DNA of 64,000 nt from Brevibacterium linens ATCC 9172 (GCF_900169165.1 NZ_FXYY01000004.1:62001-126000), one strand, 5' to 3'; counted from the stretch's first letter, positions 9,701 to 18,465 are shown. Notes: generated from the sequence alone by a model not told the origin. Numbers and translations: made by a program.

Positions 9701-10711
9701 GTGACGTCTCAGCCGCTCGGCCCTGCCGACTACAGCAAGACACCCCGCTACGCGGGCCCCCCGACGTTCGGACTGCTGCCTCGCATCGACGAGGTCGAAG
9801 CCGAACGTCCCGGCGAGAAGATCGACGTCAAGGTCATCGGCATCCCCTTCGACGCCGGCGTCAGCTACCGTCCCGGCGCCCGCTTCGGACCCGCTCACAT
9901 CCGCCAGTCCTCGAAGCTGCTGCGCCCCTACAACCAGGCCACGAACGTCCACCCGTTCACCTGGCAGCAGGTCGCCGACTGCGGTGACCTCGGCGTCAAC
10001 CCCTTCGACATCGAAGAGGCCATCACCACCGTCGAGGCCAACGCCGACGCGATGCGCGCCGATGGCGCCAAGCTGCTCACCCTCGGCGGAGACCACACCC
10101 TGGCCCTGCCGAACCTGCGTTCCCTGCACAAGACGCACGGGAAGATCGCCGTCCTCCACTTCGATGCGCATCTGGACACCTGGGACACCTACTTCGGTGC
10201 GCCCTACACGCACGGCACTCCGTTCCGCCGCGCCAGCGAAGAGGGCCTCATCGATATGACCGCGTCGATGCACATCGGCATCCGCGGTCCGCTCTATGGG
10301 AAGAAGGACCTCGAAGACGACGAGGTGCTCGGCTTCCAGATCATCCGCAGCGACGAATACCAGTTCACCTCTGTCGCCGACGTCGTCGCCCGCATGCGCA
10401 AGCGACTCGGTGATGCCCCTGTCTACATCTCCGTCGACATCGACGTCCTCGATCCGGCGGCCGCTCCCGGCACCGGCACCCCCGAGGCAGGCGGAATGAC
10501 CAGCCGTGAGCTGCTCAATTCGATCCGCGGACTCCAGGGACTGGGTGTCGTCGGCGCCGAGATCGTCGAGGTCGCCCCGGCCTACGATCACGCCGAGGTC
10601 ACCGGACTCGCCGCCGCCCATGTCGGCTACGAGATCCTGTCCCTGTGGGCGGCTGAGAACAACGGAATCACGGCGCCCTCCGGCCCGTCCGGCAGCGCCC
10701 TCGGAGTCTGA
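9701..10711 (+). CDS. Agmatinase/guanidinobutyrase-type ureohydrolase
   Basis: Binuclear manganese hydrolase that releases urea from a guanidino compound. The 336 residues carry the full ligand set: GGDH (129-132), DAHLD (155-159), HGTPF (171-175), and DIDVLDP (246-252) followed by [11 protein letters not shown]. Length and motifs fit the agmatinase / 4-guanidinobutyrase / guanidinopropionase group rather than arginase. The start is preceded by GAAGGAGAAG. It is followed after two bases by a ThDP decarboxylase-like gene and then a symporter, so a keto-arginine or guanidinobutyrate route is more likely than polyamine synthesis. Substrate is inferred. Confidence 0.9.
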   Translation: MTSQPLGPADYSKTPRYAGPPTFGLLPRIDEVEAERPGEKIDVKVIGIPFDAGVSYRPGARFGPAHIRQSSKLLRPYNQATNVHPFTWQQVADCGDLGVNPFDIEEAITTVEANADAMRADGAKLLTLGGDHTLALPNLRSLHKTHGKIAVLHFDAHLDTWDTYFGAPYTHGTPFRRASEEGLIDMTASMHIGIRGPLYGKKDLEDDEVLGFQIIRSDEYQFTSVADVVARMRKRLGDAPVYISVDIDVLDPAAAPGTGTPEAGGMTSRELLNSIRGLQGLGVVGAEIVEVAPAYDHAEVTGLAAAHVGYEILSLWAAENNGITAPSGPSGSALGV

Positions 10712-10713
10712 GC

Positions 10714-12417
10714 ATGAACGACGAACACAACGTCCGCAACGGCGGTCGCGCAGTGGTGGCGACCCTGGCCGCCCACGGTGTCGATACGATCTTCGGCATC
10801 CCCGGCACCCACAACCTCGAGTTCTACCGGCATCTGCCGGAGTTCGGGATCCGCGCCGTGACACCGCGGCACGAGCAGGGAGCCGGCTACGTTGCCGACG
10901 GGTACTACCTCGTCTCCGGCAAACCCGGGGTCGTCATCACGACCTCGGGGCCGGGACTGACCAATGTCATCACCGCCGCCGCGACCGCCTATGCCGAGTC
11001 CCGCCCGATGCTCATCCTCTCCCCCGGTGTGCCCACCGGATTCGAACGCGCCGACGTCGGCATGCTCCACGAGACGAAGGACTCCTCCGGGGCGGTGGGC
11101 CACCTCCTCGTGTCCTCCCAGCGCACCCGCACCGCCGAAGGCGCCGCTCAGGCCGTCGCCGAGGCGTTCGCCATGTTCGACTCGGCCCGTCCCGGACCCG
11201 TGCACATCGAGGTTCCCCTCGACGTGCTCGAGGGGGCATGGAACGGCAGCGTGCCGGTCCCGTTCGCGGGCCGCCGCCCCGGACTCGACGATCATGTCGT
11301 GGCCCGTGCCGCCGAGGCGATCCGTACGGCCACGCGCCCGCTGGTCATCGCCGGCGGCGGAGCCCGGCGCGCTCACGCCGAGGTGGCCCGTCTCATCGAG
11401 GCCCTCGACGCTCCCCTGGCGACGACCGCCAACGGCAAGGGCATCGTGTCCGAGACGCATCCGCTGTCTCTGGGTTCCAACGTGCGCTTCCCCAGCGTGC
11501 AGGCCGAGTCCGCGGCTGCCGATGTGCTCATCGTGCTCGGATCCGAACTGGCCGACTCCGACCTCTGGGGCGGAGTCATCGGCGCGCAGACGAGCATCGG
11601 CGTCCGTGATGACTCTGCCCGGCAGACCGTCATCCGCTGCGATATCGACCCCGACCAGCTGAATAAGAACCTGCCCGGTGACATCCTCGCCTGCGCGGAC
11701 ACCGCGGAGTTCCTCACCGCGCTCATGACCGCGCTCGAGTCAGCAACGGCCACCGCCGCCTCGGCGAGGAATGCCGGAACGGATGCGTCCGACTCGCACG
11801 GATCGGCCGCCTCGGCGAGGGAATCCGGGGCCGATCGGGTCACCCGGATCCGGCAGAGCTGGGCCACCGATTTCGACTTCGACGCGATCGGGGCCAGGGT
11901 CACCCGGCTCGTCGAAGAGGGAGCGGGATCGACCGTCGTCATCTCCGGTGACTCCTCGCAGGTCACCTACGACGGCACCGTGCACGCCCTGACGGCGAGC
12001 ACACCCGACCAGCTGCTCTACATGCCCGGATTCGCCACCCTGGGCTACGGCATTCCCGCCGCGCTCGGGGCGAAGCTCGCTGACCCTGCGCGTCCGGTCG
12101 TGTGCATCCTCGGCGACGGTGCGGCCATGTTCTCCATCCAGGAGCTCATGACCGCGGCCGAGCTGGGACTGGGCATTCCCTTCGTCGTCGTCGACAACGG
12201 CGGGTACGCGGAGATCGAGGGCCAGATGGTCGATCGCGACATCGAACCCTTCGCCGTCCGGCTCGCCCGTCCGGACTTCGCGAAGCTCGGTCAGTCCATG
12301 GGCGGGGCCGGGGTGACGATCGCCGAGGCGGACATCGATTCCGCGCTGCCGCAGGCCATCGCCGAGGCGCTCGGTCGCAGGGTGCCCACCGCCATTCACA
12401 TCACCGTCGGTCACTGA
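10714..12417 (+). CDS. Thiamine diphosphate-dependent enzyme, acetolactate synthase/2-keto acid decarboxylase-like
   Basis: 567 residues with the three-domain layout of the family. Glu54 in PRHEQGAGYVADGY is the ThDP-activating glutamate; the ThDP/Mg motif begins GDGAAMFSIQELM (about 467) and ends at the Asn of VVVDNGGY. Between the middle and C-terminal domains (about 340-380) is an Ala/Ser-rich linker encoded by two copies of the GCCGCCTCGGCGA repeat. ilvB-type enzymes need an ilvN partner, absent here. Neighbouring a ureohydrolase, a role like AruI (2-ketoarginine decarboxylase) is attractive but inferred. Confidence 0.85.
   Translation: MNDEHNVRNGGRAVVATLAAHGVDTIFGIPGTHNLEFYRHLPEFGIRAVTPRHEQGAGYVADGYYLVSGKPGVVITTSGPGLTNVITAAATAYAESRPMLILSPGVPTGFERADVGMLHETKDSSGAVGHLLVSSQRTRTAEGAAQAVAEAFAMFDSARPGPVHIEVPLDVLEGAWNGSVPVPFAGRRPGLDDHVVARAAEAIRTATRPLVIAGGGARRAHAEVARLIEALDAPLATTANGKGIVSETHPLSLGSNVRFPSVQAESAAADVLIVLGSELADSDLWGGVIGAQTSIGVRDDSARQTVIRCDIDPDQLNKNLPGDILACADTAEFLTALMTALESATATAASARNAGTDASDSHGSAASARESGADRVTRIRQSWATDFDFDAIGARVTRLVEEGAGSTVVISGDSSQVTYDGTVHALTASTPDQLLYMPGFATLGYGIPAALGAKLADPARPVVCILGDGAAMFSIQELMTAAELGLGIPFVVVDNGGYAEIEGQMVDRDIEPFAVRLARPDFAKLGQSMGGAGVTIAEADIDSALPQAIAEALGRRVPTAIHITVGH
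11755..11769 (+). repeat. GCCGCCTCGGCGA dispersed motif, copy 1
   Basis: Copy followed by GG, in frame as Ala-Ala-Ser-Ala-Arg inside the interdomain linker of the ThDP enzyme. Confidence 0.7.
11806..11820 (+). repeat. GCCGCCTCGGCGA dispersed motif, copy 2
   Basis: Second copy 51 bp after the first, same frame (Ala-Ala-Ser-Ala-Arg) and same linker; flanks resemble those of the copy in the symporter gene. Confidence 0.7.
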
Positions 12418-12441
12418 GCCGATCCAACAGAGAGGGTCACC

Positions 12442-13968
12442 GTGGACTCTGCAATTGTCATCATCTATCTCGCCGCAATGGTGGGATTCGGAGTCTGGGG
12501 CCGGTTCAAGGCCCATAATCAGGAGGACTTCCTCGTCGCCGGGCGCCGCCTCGGCGGGCTGCTCTACACCGGCACGATGTCGGCCGTCGTCCTCGGCGGC
12601 GCGTCGACGATCGGCGGTGTGGGCCTCGGCTACACGGCCGGACTGTCGGGCATGTGGCTCGTGCTGTCGATCGGCTTGGGCATCATCGCGCTGTCGCTGT
12701 TCTTCGCGCCGAAGATTCAGAAGCTCGAGATCTACACGGTCTCGCAGATGCTCGAACTCCGCTACGGCAGGGGCTCCCGGTTCGTCTCCGGAGCGATCAT
12801 GACCGCCTACGGTCTGATGATCTCGACGACGTCGACGGTCGCCTACGCGACGGTCTTCCATACCCTGTTCGACCTCAACAAGGTGTGGTCGGTGCTCATC
12901 GGCGGCGGCATCGTCATCCTCTATTCGATGCTCGGCGGAATGTGGTCGATCACGCTGACGGACTTCGTGCAGTTCTTCATCCAGACGATCGGCATCTTCC
13001 TCATCATGCTGCCGCTCGTGCTCTCGAAGTCCGGGGGCATCGGTCAGCTGTTCTCCTCGCTGCCCGACACGCACACCTCACCGGTGGGCATCGGCTGGCA
13101 GGCGATCCTCGGCTACATCCTCATCTACACCCTCGGTCTGCTCATCGGCCAGGACATCTGGCAGCGCGTGTTCACCGCCCGCAGCCCGGGAGTGGCCCGG
13201 TGGGGCGGATTCTCCGCGGGCGTCTACTGCCTGCTCTACGCCGCGGCCGGTGCGCTCATCGGCATGGCCGCGACCACGATCGTGCCCGGCATCGAGGTCC
13301 AGGACGATGTGTTCGCCGCCGTCGTCGATGCCTCCATGTCGCCGGTGCTCGGCGGAATCGTGCTGGCTGCGGCGCTGGCCGCAATGATGTCGACGGCGTC
13401 CGGTTCGCTCATGGCCGCCTCGACCGTCTGCCGCCAGGACATCGTCGAACCGATCCTCGCCCGCAAGGACATCGTGCCGGCTTCGGCCGGATCGTCTGTG
13501 GACGGCGCAGCGACGGATGGGTCGGCCGCCTCGGCGAATGGAACCGGATCGGGAACGAGCGCGAGGTCGACGCTCGTACGGTCGCTGGTGCGCGAGACCG
13601 GTGACGAGGTGCGCGACTCGCGCATCTACCTCATCGTGCTCGGTGTCGTCACCCTGGTGCTCGCGATGATCATGCCCAGCGTCGTCGAGGCCCTCACCGT
13701 GGCCTACAACCTGCTGGTGGCCGGCCTGTTCATCCCGATCCTCGGCGGCCTCGTGTTCAAGCGGGGCACGATCGTCGGCGTCATGGCCGGCATGATCCTC
13801 GGTGCCGTGACCACCGTGGTGGTGATGATCACGATGGGCATCTACTCGAACGAGGCGATCTACCTCGGCCTCATCGCCTCGCTGGTCGGATACCTCGTCG
13901 GGTCCTTCGCATCGAAGCCGACCTCCCCCGAGATCATGGCCGCCTGGAAGGAACGCATCAACCGCTGA
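12442..13968 (+). CDS. Sodium:solute symporter family (SSS) transporter
   Basis: 508-residue integral membrane protein of the SSS family, with about 13 hydrophobic segments. The N-terminal GRRLGGLLYTGTMSAVVLGGASTIGGVGLGY and the later GQDIWQRVFTARS are typical. GTG start at 12442 behind AGAGGG. A hydrophilic loop (about 345-390) is expanded with an Ala/Ser/Gly-rich stretch containing a GCCGCCTCGGCGA copy. It is third in the ureohydrolase operon, so it probably imports the substrate; family members carry amino acids, nucleobases, urea or carboxylates, so specificity is open. Confidence 0.9.
   Translation: MDSAIVIIYLAAMVGFGVWGRFKAHNQEDFLVAGRRLGGLLYTGTMSAVVLGGASTIGGVGLGYTAGLSGMWLVLSIGLGIIALSLFFAPKIQKLEIYTVSQMLELRYGRGSRFVSGAIMTAYGLMISTTSTVAYATVFHTLFDLNKVWSVLIGGGIVILYSMLGGMWSITLTDFVQFFIQTIGIFLIMLPLVLSKSGGIGQLFSSLPDTHTSPVGIGWQAILGYILIYTLGLLIGQDIWQRVFTARSPGVARWGGFSAGVYCLLYAAAGALIGMAATTIVPGIEVQDDVFAAVVDASMSPVLGGIVLAAALAAMMSTASGSLMAASTVCRQDIVEPILARKDIVPASAGSSVDGAATDGSAASANGTGSGTSARSTLVRSLVRETGDEVRDSRIYLIVLGVVTLVLAMIMPSVVEALTVAYNLLVAGLFIPILGGLVFKRGTIVGVMAGMILGAVTTVVVMITMGIYSNEAIYLGLIASLVGYLVGSFASKPTSPEIMAAWKERINR
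13525..13538 (+). repeat. GCCGCCTCGGCGA dispersed motif, copy 3
   Basis: Copy in the expanded loop of the symporter, read as Ala-Ala-Ser-Ala-Asn. Flanking bases (GTCGG before, nGGAAnCCGG after) are shared with copy 2, hinting at a slightly longer unit. Confidence 0.7.
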
Positions 13969-13971
13969 TTA

Positions 13972-14027
13972 CTACCTGACGGCGGCCCAGCAACCTCGCG
14001 CGAGATTGCTGGGCCGCCGTCAGGTAG
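13972..14027. repeat. 56-bp dispersed palindrome, copy 1
   Basis: Inverted repeat with 22-bp arms (starting CTACCTGACGGCGGCCCAGC) around a CTCGCGCGAG core. It begins three bases after the symporter stop codon. One inner base pair is broken compared with copies at 18407 and 37035. It could end transcription as a hairpin, although no T-run follows directly. Confidence 0.92.
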
Positions 14028-14067
14028 TTCTGGACGGTGCGATCTGCGTGCCGGGACGTCGCCCGAC

Positions 14068-14097
14068 TTGGTGCCTCAGGCCACAGTCACCTATATT
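14068..14097 (+). promoter_or_regulatory. Promoter of the second ThDP enzyme gene
   Basis: TTGGTG (14068-14073) and TATATT (14092-14097) are separated by 18 bp, a good sigma-70-type pair. It would start a transcript near 14104 with a leader of about 155 bases. Confidence 0.55.
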
Positions 14098-14103
14098 CGA
14101 AGG

Positions 14104-14190
14104 GTCAGGCTGAGCCGACCGCGGCAACCCTCGGAATTGGGTCCCCAGGGCGAGCGGCACATCAGCCGGTGCCCGAAAAAGGGGCACGAA
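14104..14190 (+). ncRNA. Structured 5' leader, possible riboswitch
   Basis: The leader folds by eye as a closing helix GGCTGA (14108-14113) with TCAGCC (14162-14167), enclosing hairpins GCCG/CGGC (14114-14125) and ACCC/GGGT (14127-14142), followed by a separate hairpin GTGCCC/GGGCAC (14169-14187) with an A-rich loop. The strand CGGCAACCCTC and the following GGGT-CCCC resemble the conserved core of the SAM-I/SAM-IV riboswitch clan, but the helix lengths differ. Ligand is unknown and the call is tentative. Confidence 0.35.
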
Positions 14191-14260
14191 GCCGCCGAGT
14201 CGCGCGTGTGAGACATATATGGATCCCTCGTTTCCATATCTCATTCGCGAAAGGCCAGCC

Positions 14261-15937
14261 ATGGCTCATACTTCCGCGCACGTCGCGCAAACACTCGCCG
14301 CCCACATCGACGAGGTCTTCGGCCTCATGGGCAACGGCAACGCCTACTTCCTCGACGCCCTGCTGCGTGGCACCTCGGCCACCTACACCGCCGTCCGCCA
14401 CGAGGCCGGAGCCGTCGTCGCCGCCGACGCTCACTTCCGCACATCCGGGCGGATCGCCGCCGCCACCACGACCTATGGTGCCGGGTTCACGAATACGCTC
14501 ACCGCCCTCGCCGAGGCGGCCCAAGCCAGAGTTCCCCTCGTCCTCGTCGTCGGGGATGAGCCGACATCGGGTCCGCGGCCGTGGGACGTCGACCAGATCG
14601 CCATGGCTTCGGCGGTGGGTGTACGCACGTACACCGTCGGTCGGGTCGATGCGGCCGCCGCGACCGTGACCGCGATCGAGCACGCGCTGACCTACCGGGT
14701 GCCCGTGGTGCTCGCGATCCCCTACGATGTCGCGACTCTTCAGATCGGTGAGATTCCGGCCGTCCCCGGTCCCAGCCGTCCGGCACCGACAGCACCGACC
14801 GGGGAGTTCACTCATGCGGCCTTGGATCGTCTCGCCACAGATCTGGCTGCGGCGAAGCGCCCGCTGCTGCTCGCCGGTCGCGGAGCCTGGTTGGCCGGAG
14901 CCAGCGACGAGCTCGGTCAACTCGTCGAGCTCACGGGTGCGCTGAGTGTGACGACCGCGCTGGGCCGCAATCTCTTCCCGGCTGCCGAACACGACCTGGG
15001 AGTCGCCGGCGGCTTCGGCGCCCCGGCCGCGATGGATCGCGTCCGGGAAGCCGATGTCGCCGTGGTCTTCGGAGCCTCGCTCAATCAGTTCACGATGCGT
15101 TTCGGAGACCTCTTCCATCCCTCGACGACGGTGTGGCAGATCGACACCGACGACCGTGCCACGAACGCCCGCGTCGGCGGCTTCATCCGAGCCGATGCGA
15201 AACTCGCTGCCGCCGACCTCGTGGCACGGCTGAAGTCGACCGGAATCGACGGTGCGAAATATTCGGACAGCGGCGCTCCGCGCTGGCACGATTCCGTCGA
15301 CACCACCGCCGACCGTGCCTACGCCGTCGGGTCGGAGCTCGCCGGGGACGGTCGGCTCGATCCACGTGCGGCGGCGAGCCGCCTCGGCGAGATTCTGCCG
15401 AAAGATCGGGTCGTCGTCTCCGACGGCGGACATTTCATCGCCTGGGCGAACATGTTCTGGGAACCCAGCGCCCCGGACCGGCTGGCGATGGTCGGCACCG
15501 CGTTCCAATCGATCGGACTCGGCTGGCATTCCGTCGCCGGAGCCGCCCGCGCGAACCCGGAGTCGACGATCGTGCTCACCAGCGGTGACGGCGGCGGAGC
15601 CATGGCATTGTCCGACCTCGACACCGCGATCCGGGTCGCCGACGGTCGCGGAATGGCCGTGGTCTTCAACGACGCGGCCTATGGCGCCGAGGTCAACTTG
15701 TACGGGCTCAAGGGGCTGGAGAAGTCACCCATGCTCATCGACGAGATCGACTTCGCGGCCCTGGCCACGGCCGCCGGCGGACACGGCGTCGTCGTCCGAT
15801 CCCTGTCCGATCTCGACATCGTCGAGGAGTGGAAGGCTCGTCCGGTCGACGAACGGCCCTTCCTGCTTCTCGACCTGCGGATCTCCGGCGAGGTCATCGC
15901 GCCGTACCAGGAAGAGGTCATTCGCGTGAACTCGTGA
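14261..15937 (+). CDS. Thiamine diphosphate-binding enzyme (second paralogue)
   Basis: 558 residues from the ATG at 14261, behind AAAGG; a further in-frame ATG 42 bases upstream lacks a ribosome site. Glu48 in VRHEAGAVVAADAHF is the cofactor glutamate and GDGGGAMALSDL (about 442) to VVFNDAAYGAEVN is the ThDP/Mg motif, so the active-site set is complete. It is distinct from the 10.7-kb enzyme, with only a family-level resemblance. It has its own promoter and leader and is cut off from the upstream operon by the 56-bp palindrome. Substrate unknown; a 2-keto acid decarboxylase or carboligase is expected. Confidence 0.82.
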   Translation: MAHTSAHVAQTLAAHIDEVFGLMGNGNAYFLDALLRGTSATYTAVRHEAGAVVAADAHFRTSGRIAAATTTYGAGFTNTLTALAEAAQARVPLVLVVGDEPTSGPRPWDVDQIAMASAVGVRTYTVGRVDAAAATVTAIEHALTYRVPVVLAIPYDVATLQIGEIPAVPGPSRPAPTAPTGEFTHAALDRLATDLAAAKRPLLLAGRGAWLAGASDELGQLVELTGALSVTTALGRNLFPAAEHDLGVAGGFGAPAAMDRVREADVAVVFGASLNQFTMRFGDLFHPSTTVWQIDTDDRATNARVGGFIRADAKLAAADLVARLKSTGIDGAKYSDSGAPRWHDSVDTTADRAYAVGSELAGDGRLDPRAAASRLGEILPKDRVVVSDGGHFIAWANMFWEPSAPDRLAMVGTAFQSIGLGWHSVAGAARANPESTIVLTSGDGGGAMALSDLDTAIRVADGRGMAVVFNDAAYGAEVNLYGLKGLEKSPMLIDEIDFAALATAAGGHGVVVRSLSDLDIVEEWKARPVDERPFLLLDLRISGEVIAPYQEEVIRVNS

Positions 15938-16189
15938 CCGCGCCTGGCCGGTTGCACAGCTGGTGGCGGCCCGGGTGCAGACGCTGGTCTTGCTGTGCCG
16001 ACCGACCCCAGGTGACGAGGCGCCACAACTTCTCCAGCCGGCCCTGTCAGAAACGGCGCAGCCACAGAGTTGAGACGACGACTGTCCATATTCGTACCGC
16101 TGCGTCCGTTGGCGCTGAGCAACTACGTCGGCGCTACCGTGATCTTTGTCGCCGTTCGGCTGGCAGTGCCCGACTTGGCCCGGTTCGAC
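15938..16189. other. Gene-free stretch after the second ThDP enzyme
   Basis: No recognisable gene, hairpin or promoter was found. Open frames on both strands here are arginine/proline-rich and without family resemblance. It adjoins the sensor-kinase remnant and may be further eroded sequence of that gene. Confidence 0.4.
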
Positions 16190-16620
16190 GGTGGCGATGC
16201 GACGTCGTTCCGCCTCGGTGGCGGTGGCCTGTCGTTCGATCAGGGTGCAGTCATTCGATCGCAGCATCAGACCGATCGCGATCGCGGCGATGACCAGGGC
16301 GAACCCCATGAGCGCAAAGGTCGCACCGTCGGCCGTGACCAGGGGACAGACGATGTTCGCGACTGCGAGAATGACGATGACGGCGAGGCTCATCCGGCTC
16401 GACGACGTTCGGGCGAGCATCGCCAGCACCGTCAGGCTCAGCCACAGAGTCGACAGACCCAGCGTGGCGGCGACGGCGGCCAAGGCGAGGCCGCCGAGCA
16501 GTCCGAGGACTGCCCACTCCAGCCGTGCAGCCCGTCCCGGACGCAACTGAGCTCGAATGAGGATGGGCAAGCCGACGGCCACGGCGATGACGATCGTGAT
16601 CGGCCGAGTGGTCGGAACTC
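16190..16620 (-). pseudogene. Remnant of a two-component sensor kinase (membrane sensor part)
   Basis: Minus-strand frame with about four consecutive hydrophobic helices (for example LEWAVLGLLGGLALAAVAAT and FALMGFALVIAAIAIGLML) followed by ERQATATEAERRRIA, which is the linker leading into the histidine box of NarL-type sensor kinases (normally ERxRIARELHD). At that point the frame turns into unrelated Gln/Asp-rich sequence, with no His box or ATPase domain in any frame nearby. No credible start codon is present. I read it as a decayed, doubly truncated kinase; an orphan membrane protein is the alternative. Confidence 0.45.
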
Positions 16621-16688
16621 CGGGGTCTCGCGAGGGCGTCGCGAAGAGGGTGCCCAGATGTTGGTACGGCGGTCGTCGCCGTGGGAGG

Positions 16689-17042
16689 TCAGTTGTCTGC
16701 GGACCGCGCCGCGCGGTGGGCCGTCGTCCAGACTCTGACAAAGAGGCCGAGGATGAGAAGCCACCCCGAGACCGCGAGAACGGCTCCGACTGCCTTCGGC
16801 CAGGCGAATTTCTCAAGGCTCAACAGTGCAATCGAGAAGCCGACGGCGATGATGCTGATGGTGATCAGCATGGGAATCGCCGCACGGTGGCCAGCTTTCC
16901 AAGCGGCCTCGGACCGCAGCGTCAGCGCCGACCGGATTCCGATTGCACGATTGCGGGGCAGACGGTCGCCGCGGATGACCAACACGAGAACGACGCAGAC
17001 AACGGCAAGGAGCAGGTAACCGATCAGCGGCGGATAGAACAT
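16689..17042 (-). CDS. SdpI-family membrane protein
   Basis: 117 residues from the ATG at 17040-17042, which has a strong GAGAGGGG ribosome site. Three hydrophobic helices (about 4-24, 52-72, 80-101). Between the first two is NRAIGIRSALTLRSEAAWKAGHRAA, which matches the SdpI family signature (GIRT...S..AW). In Bacillus, SdpI is immunity to the SdpC toxin, but most actinobacterial homologues have no toxin gene next to them and none is visible here. The neighbouring kinase remnant lies downstream. Confidence 0.75.
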   Translation of the reverse strand: MFYPPLIGYLLLAVVCVVLVLVIRGDRLPRNRAIGIRSALTLRSEAAWKAGHRAAIPMLITISIIAVGFSIALLSLEKFAWPKAVGAVLAVSGWLLILGLFVRVWTTAHRAARSADN

Positions 17043-17137
17043 CGGTACCGGTCCCCTCTCTGAGCTCGGATCCACCGTATCTCATCGGGGCTGAACTCAG
17101 CCGATCTCCAAGGGACAGGTGGGAACGGCCCTGTCCG

Positions 17138-17151
17138 GCCGCCTCGGCGAT
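17138..17151 (+). repeat. GCCGCCTCGGCGA dispersed motif, intergenic copy
   Basis: Copy in the gap between the SdpI gene and tmRNA, followed by TGGTG as in the related CACCTCGGCGATGG sequences near 47886 and 51725. Confidence 0.65.
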
Positions 17152-17229
17152 GGTGTTCGCTCTATTCGACGCTTCGTCGACTTCGACGGGGCAAAGTGGC
17201 AGCTCTGGGGATCTCCGGACAGCGAAATG

Positions 17230-17254
17230 CCCCGGATCCTTAAGGAATCCGGGG
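17230..17254 (-). terminator. Rho-independent terminator of tmRNA
   Basis: CCCCGGATCC and GGAATCCGGGG pair with one bulged A across a TTAA loop, about 10 bases past the mature 3' end of the tmRNA on the minus strand, followed by CATTTC. Confidence 0.8.
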
Positions 17255-17264
17255 CTTAGACACG

Positions 17265-17639
17265 TGGAGATGGCGGGAATCGAACCCGCGTCCGTCGGCA
17301 GATTGTCAGGACTTCTCCGGGCGCAGTTCGTGAAAATGTCTCTTAGGTTCTGGCCCTTGCACGAACACATGGACCAACGAACGGAGTTGAGTGAAAGTTC
17401 CTCAGACACCCCCAACATGTGTCTGAAGCAGTGGCCTCTTAAGCGACGCCAGACACTAGAGCAGAGGCAACTCTAGGCTGACGGATTCGCAGCTCGCGCT
17501 CTATCAGGCAGCGAGGGCGAAATCGGTGCGGTTGTTAGACTTAGCACCTATTGTTTTACAGAGGACATTAACGAGATGACTCTGCATTCTCGGCCCGCTT
17601 CTCCCGACGCAGTGTCCGACGTCGAAACCGATCATCCCC
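17265..17639 (-). ncRNA. ssrA: Transfer-messenger RNA
   Basis: tmRNA rescues stalled ribosomes with SmpB. The 5' end reads GGGGATGATCGGTTTCGAC and the 3' end has the TΨC arm (GGTTCGATTCCCGCCATCTCC) running into an encoded CCA at 17265-17267. The tag frame runs 17545 to 17504, resume codon GCT, encoding AKSNNRTDFALAA and a TGA stop; the ALAA end is the degradation signal. Ends are placed by pairing of the tRNA-like acceptor strands. It lies just downstream of smpB, the usual actinobacterial order. Confidence 0.95.
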
Positions 17640-17778
17640 ATATTCTGTTACCAAAACTGATCAGCTGTTTCATCCGCCGAGGAGGCTGCTGGCGCCGATC
17701 AGGTACTCCAGCATACTCCTACAACGCAGACCGAGCCAATTGCATTCCCGGCCGTTCACGAAAGGTGCCGAGCAGGCC

Positions 17779-18249
17779 TCAGAGGAACTGCTTGGCCTTC
17801 ATCGCGCGTTCGGCTTCGCGCTTGTCCTGCGCCTCACGCAGGGCCTGACGTTTGTCCCATTCGCGCTTGCCCTTGGCCAGAGCGATCTCGACCTTGACCC
17901 GCGACCCGTCGAAGTAGAGTTCGAGCGGCACCAGAGTCCGGCCGGACTCCTTGACCTTCTGCGAGAGCTTGAGGATCTCCTCGCGGTGGAGCAGCAGCTT
18001 CCGGCGACGCCTGGCCGAATGATTCGTCCAGGTCCCCTGCAGGTACTCGGGGATGTAGACGTTCTCCAACCATGCTTCGTTCTGGAAGATGAGGGCGAAG
18101 CCGTCGGTCAGTGAGGCCCTGCCTTCGCGCAGCGACTTCACCTCGGTGCCGGTGAGCACTAGCCCGGCCTCCCACGTGTCTTCGATGTGGTAGTCGTGGC
18201 GTGCCTTGCGGTTCCTCGCAATGACTTTCTTGCCAGTGTCCTTTGGCAT
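17779..18249 (-). CDS. smpB: SsrA-binding protein SmpB
   Basis: 156-residue partner of tmRNA in trans-translation. [20 protein letters not shown], then [13 protein letters not shown] TEVKSLREG, the [14 protein letters not shown] loop and the basic C-terminal tail [14 protein letters not shown] are all typical of SmpB. The ATG at 18247-18249 is chosen; the longer frame upstream lacks homology. Full length for the family. It is next to ssrA, separated by about 140 bases in which I see no other gene. Confidence 0.97.
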   Translation of the reverse strand: MPKDTGKKVIARNRKARHDYHIEDTWEAGLVLTGTEVKSLREGRASLTDGFALIFQNEAWLENVYIPEYLQGTWTNHSARRRRKLLLHREEILKLSQKVKESGRTLVPLELYFDGSRVKVEIALAKGKREWDKRQALREAQDKREAERAMKAKQFL

Positions 18250-18406
18250 GACCGGCCTCCTCTCTGCCCCCGATCGCCTGTGCACGCGTTCGCGCGCACA
18301 GCCATCCATTCTATCCCAAAGCGGACCACGTCCCAACGCCGGGGACCGTCTCCGGATGAGGCAACGACACCGTCGACTCCCCTATTCCTCGAAACCCCTC
18401 CCAGAA

Positions 18407-18462
18407 CTACCTGACGGCGGCTCAGCAACCTCGCGCGAGGTTGCTGAGCCGCCGTCAGGTAG
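18407..18462. repeat. 56-bp dispersed palindrome, copy 2
   Basis: A perfect 56-bp palindrome of the same family as 13972 and 37035. Compared with the others, both arms carry a compensating change (CTCAGC / GCTGAG), so base pairing is preserved. It begins three bases after the M23 peptidase stop codon on the minus strand and lies between that gene and smpB. Confidence 0.93.
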
Positions 18463-18465
18463 GAA

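Noticed and set aside
15725..16816. Long minus-strand open frame read as one 360-residue protein
   Set aside because: Only its middle part looks like protein (hydrophobic helices and kinase linker). Both ends read through other genes in wrong frames and have shadow-type composition, so only the middle is kept as a pseudogene.
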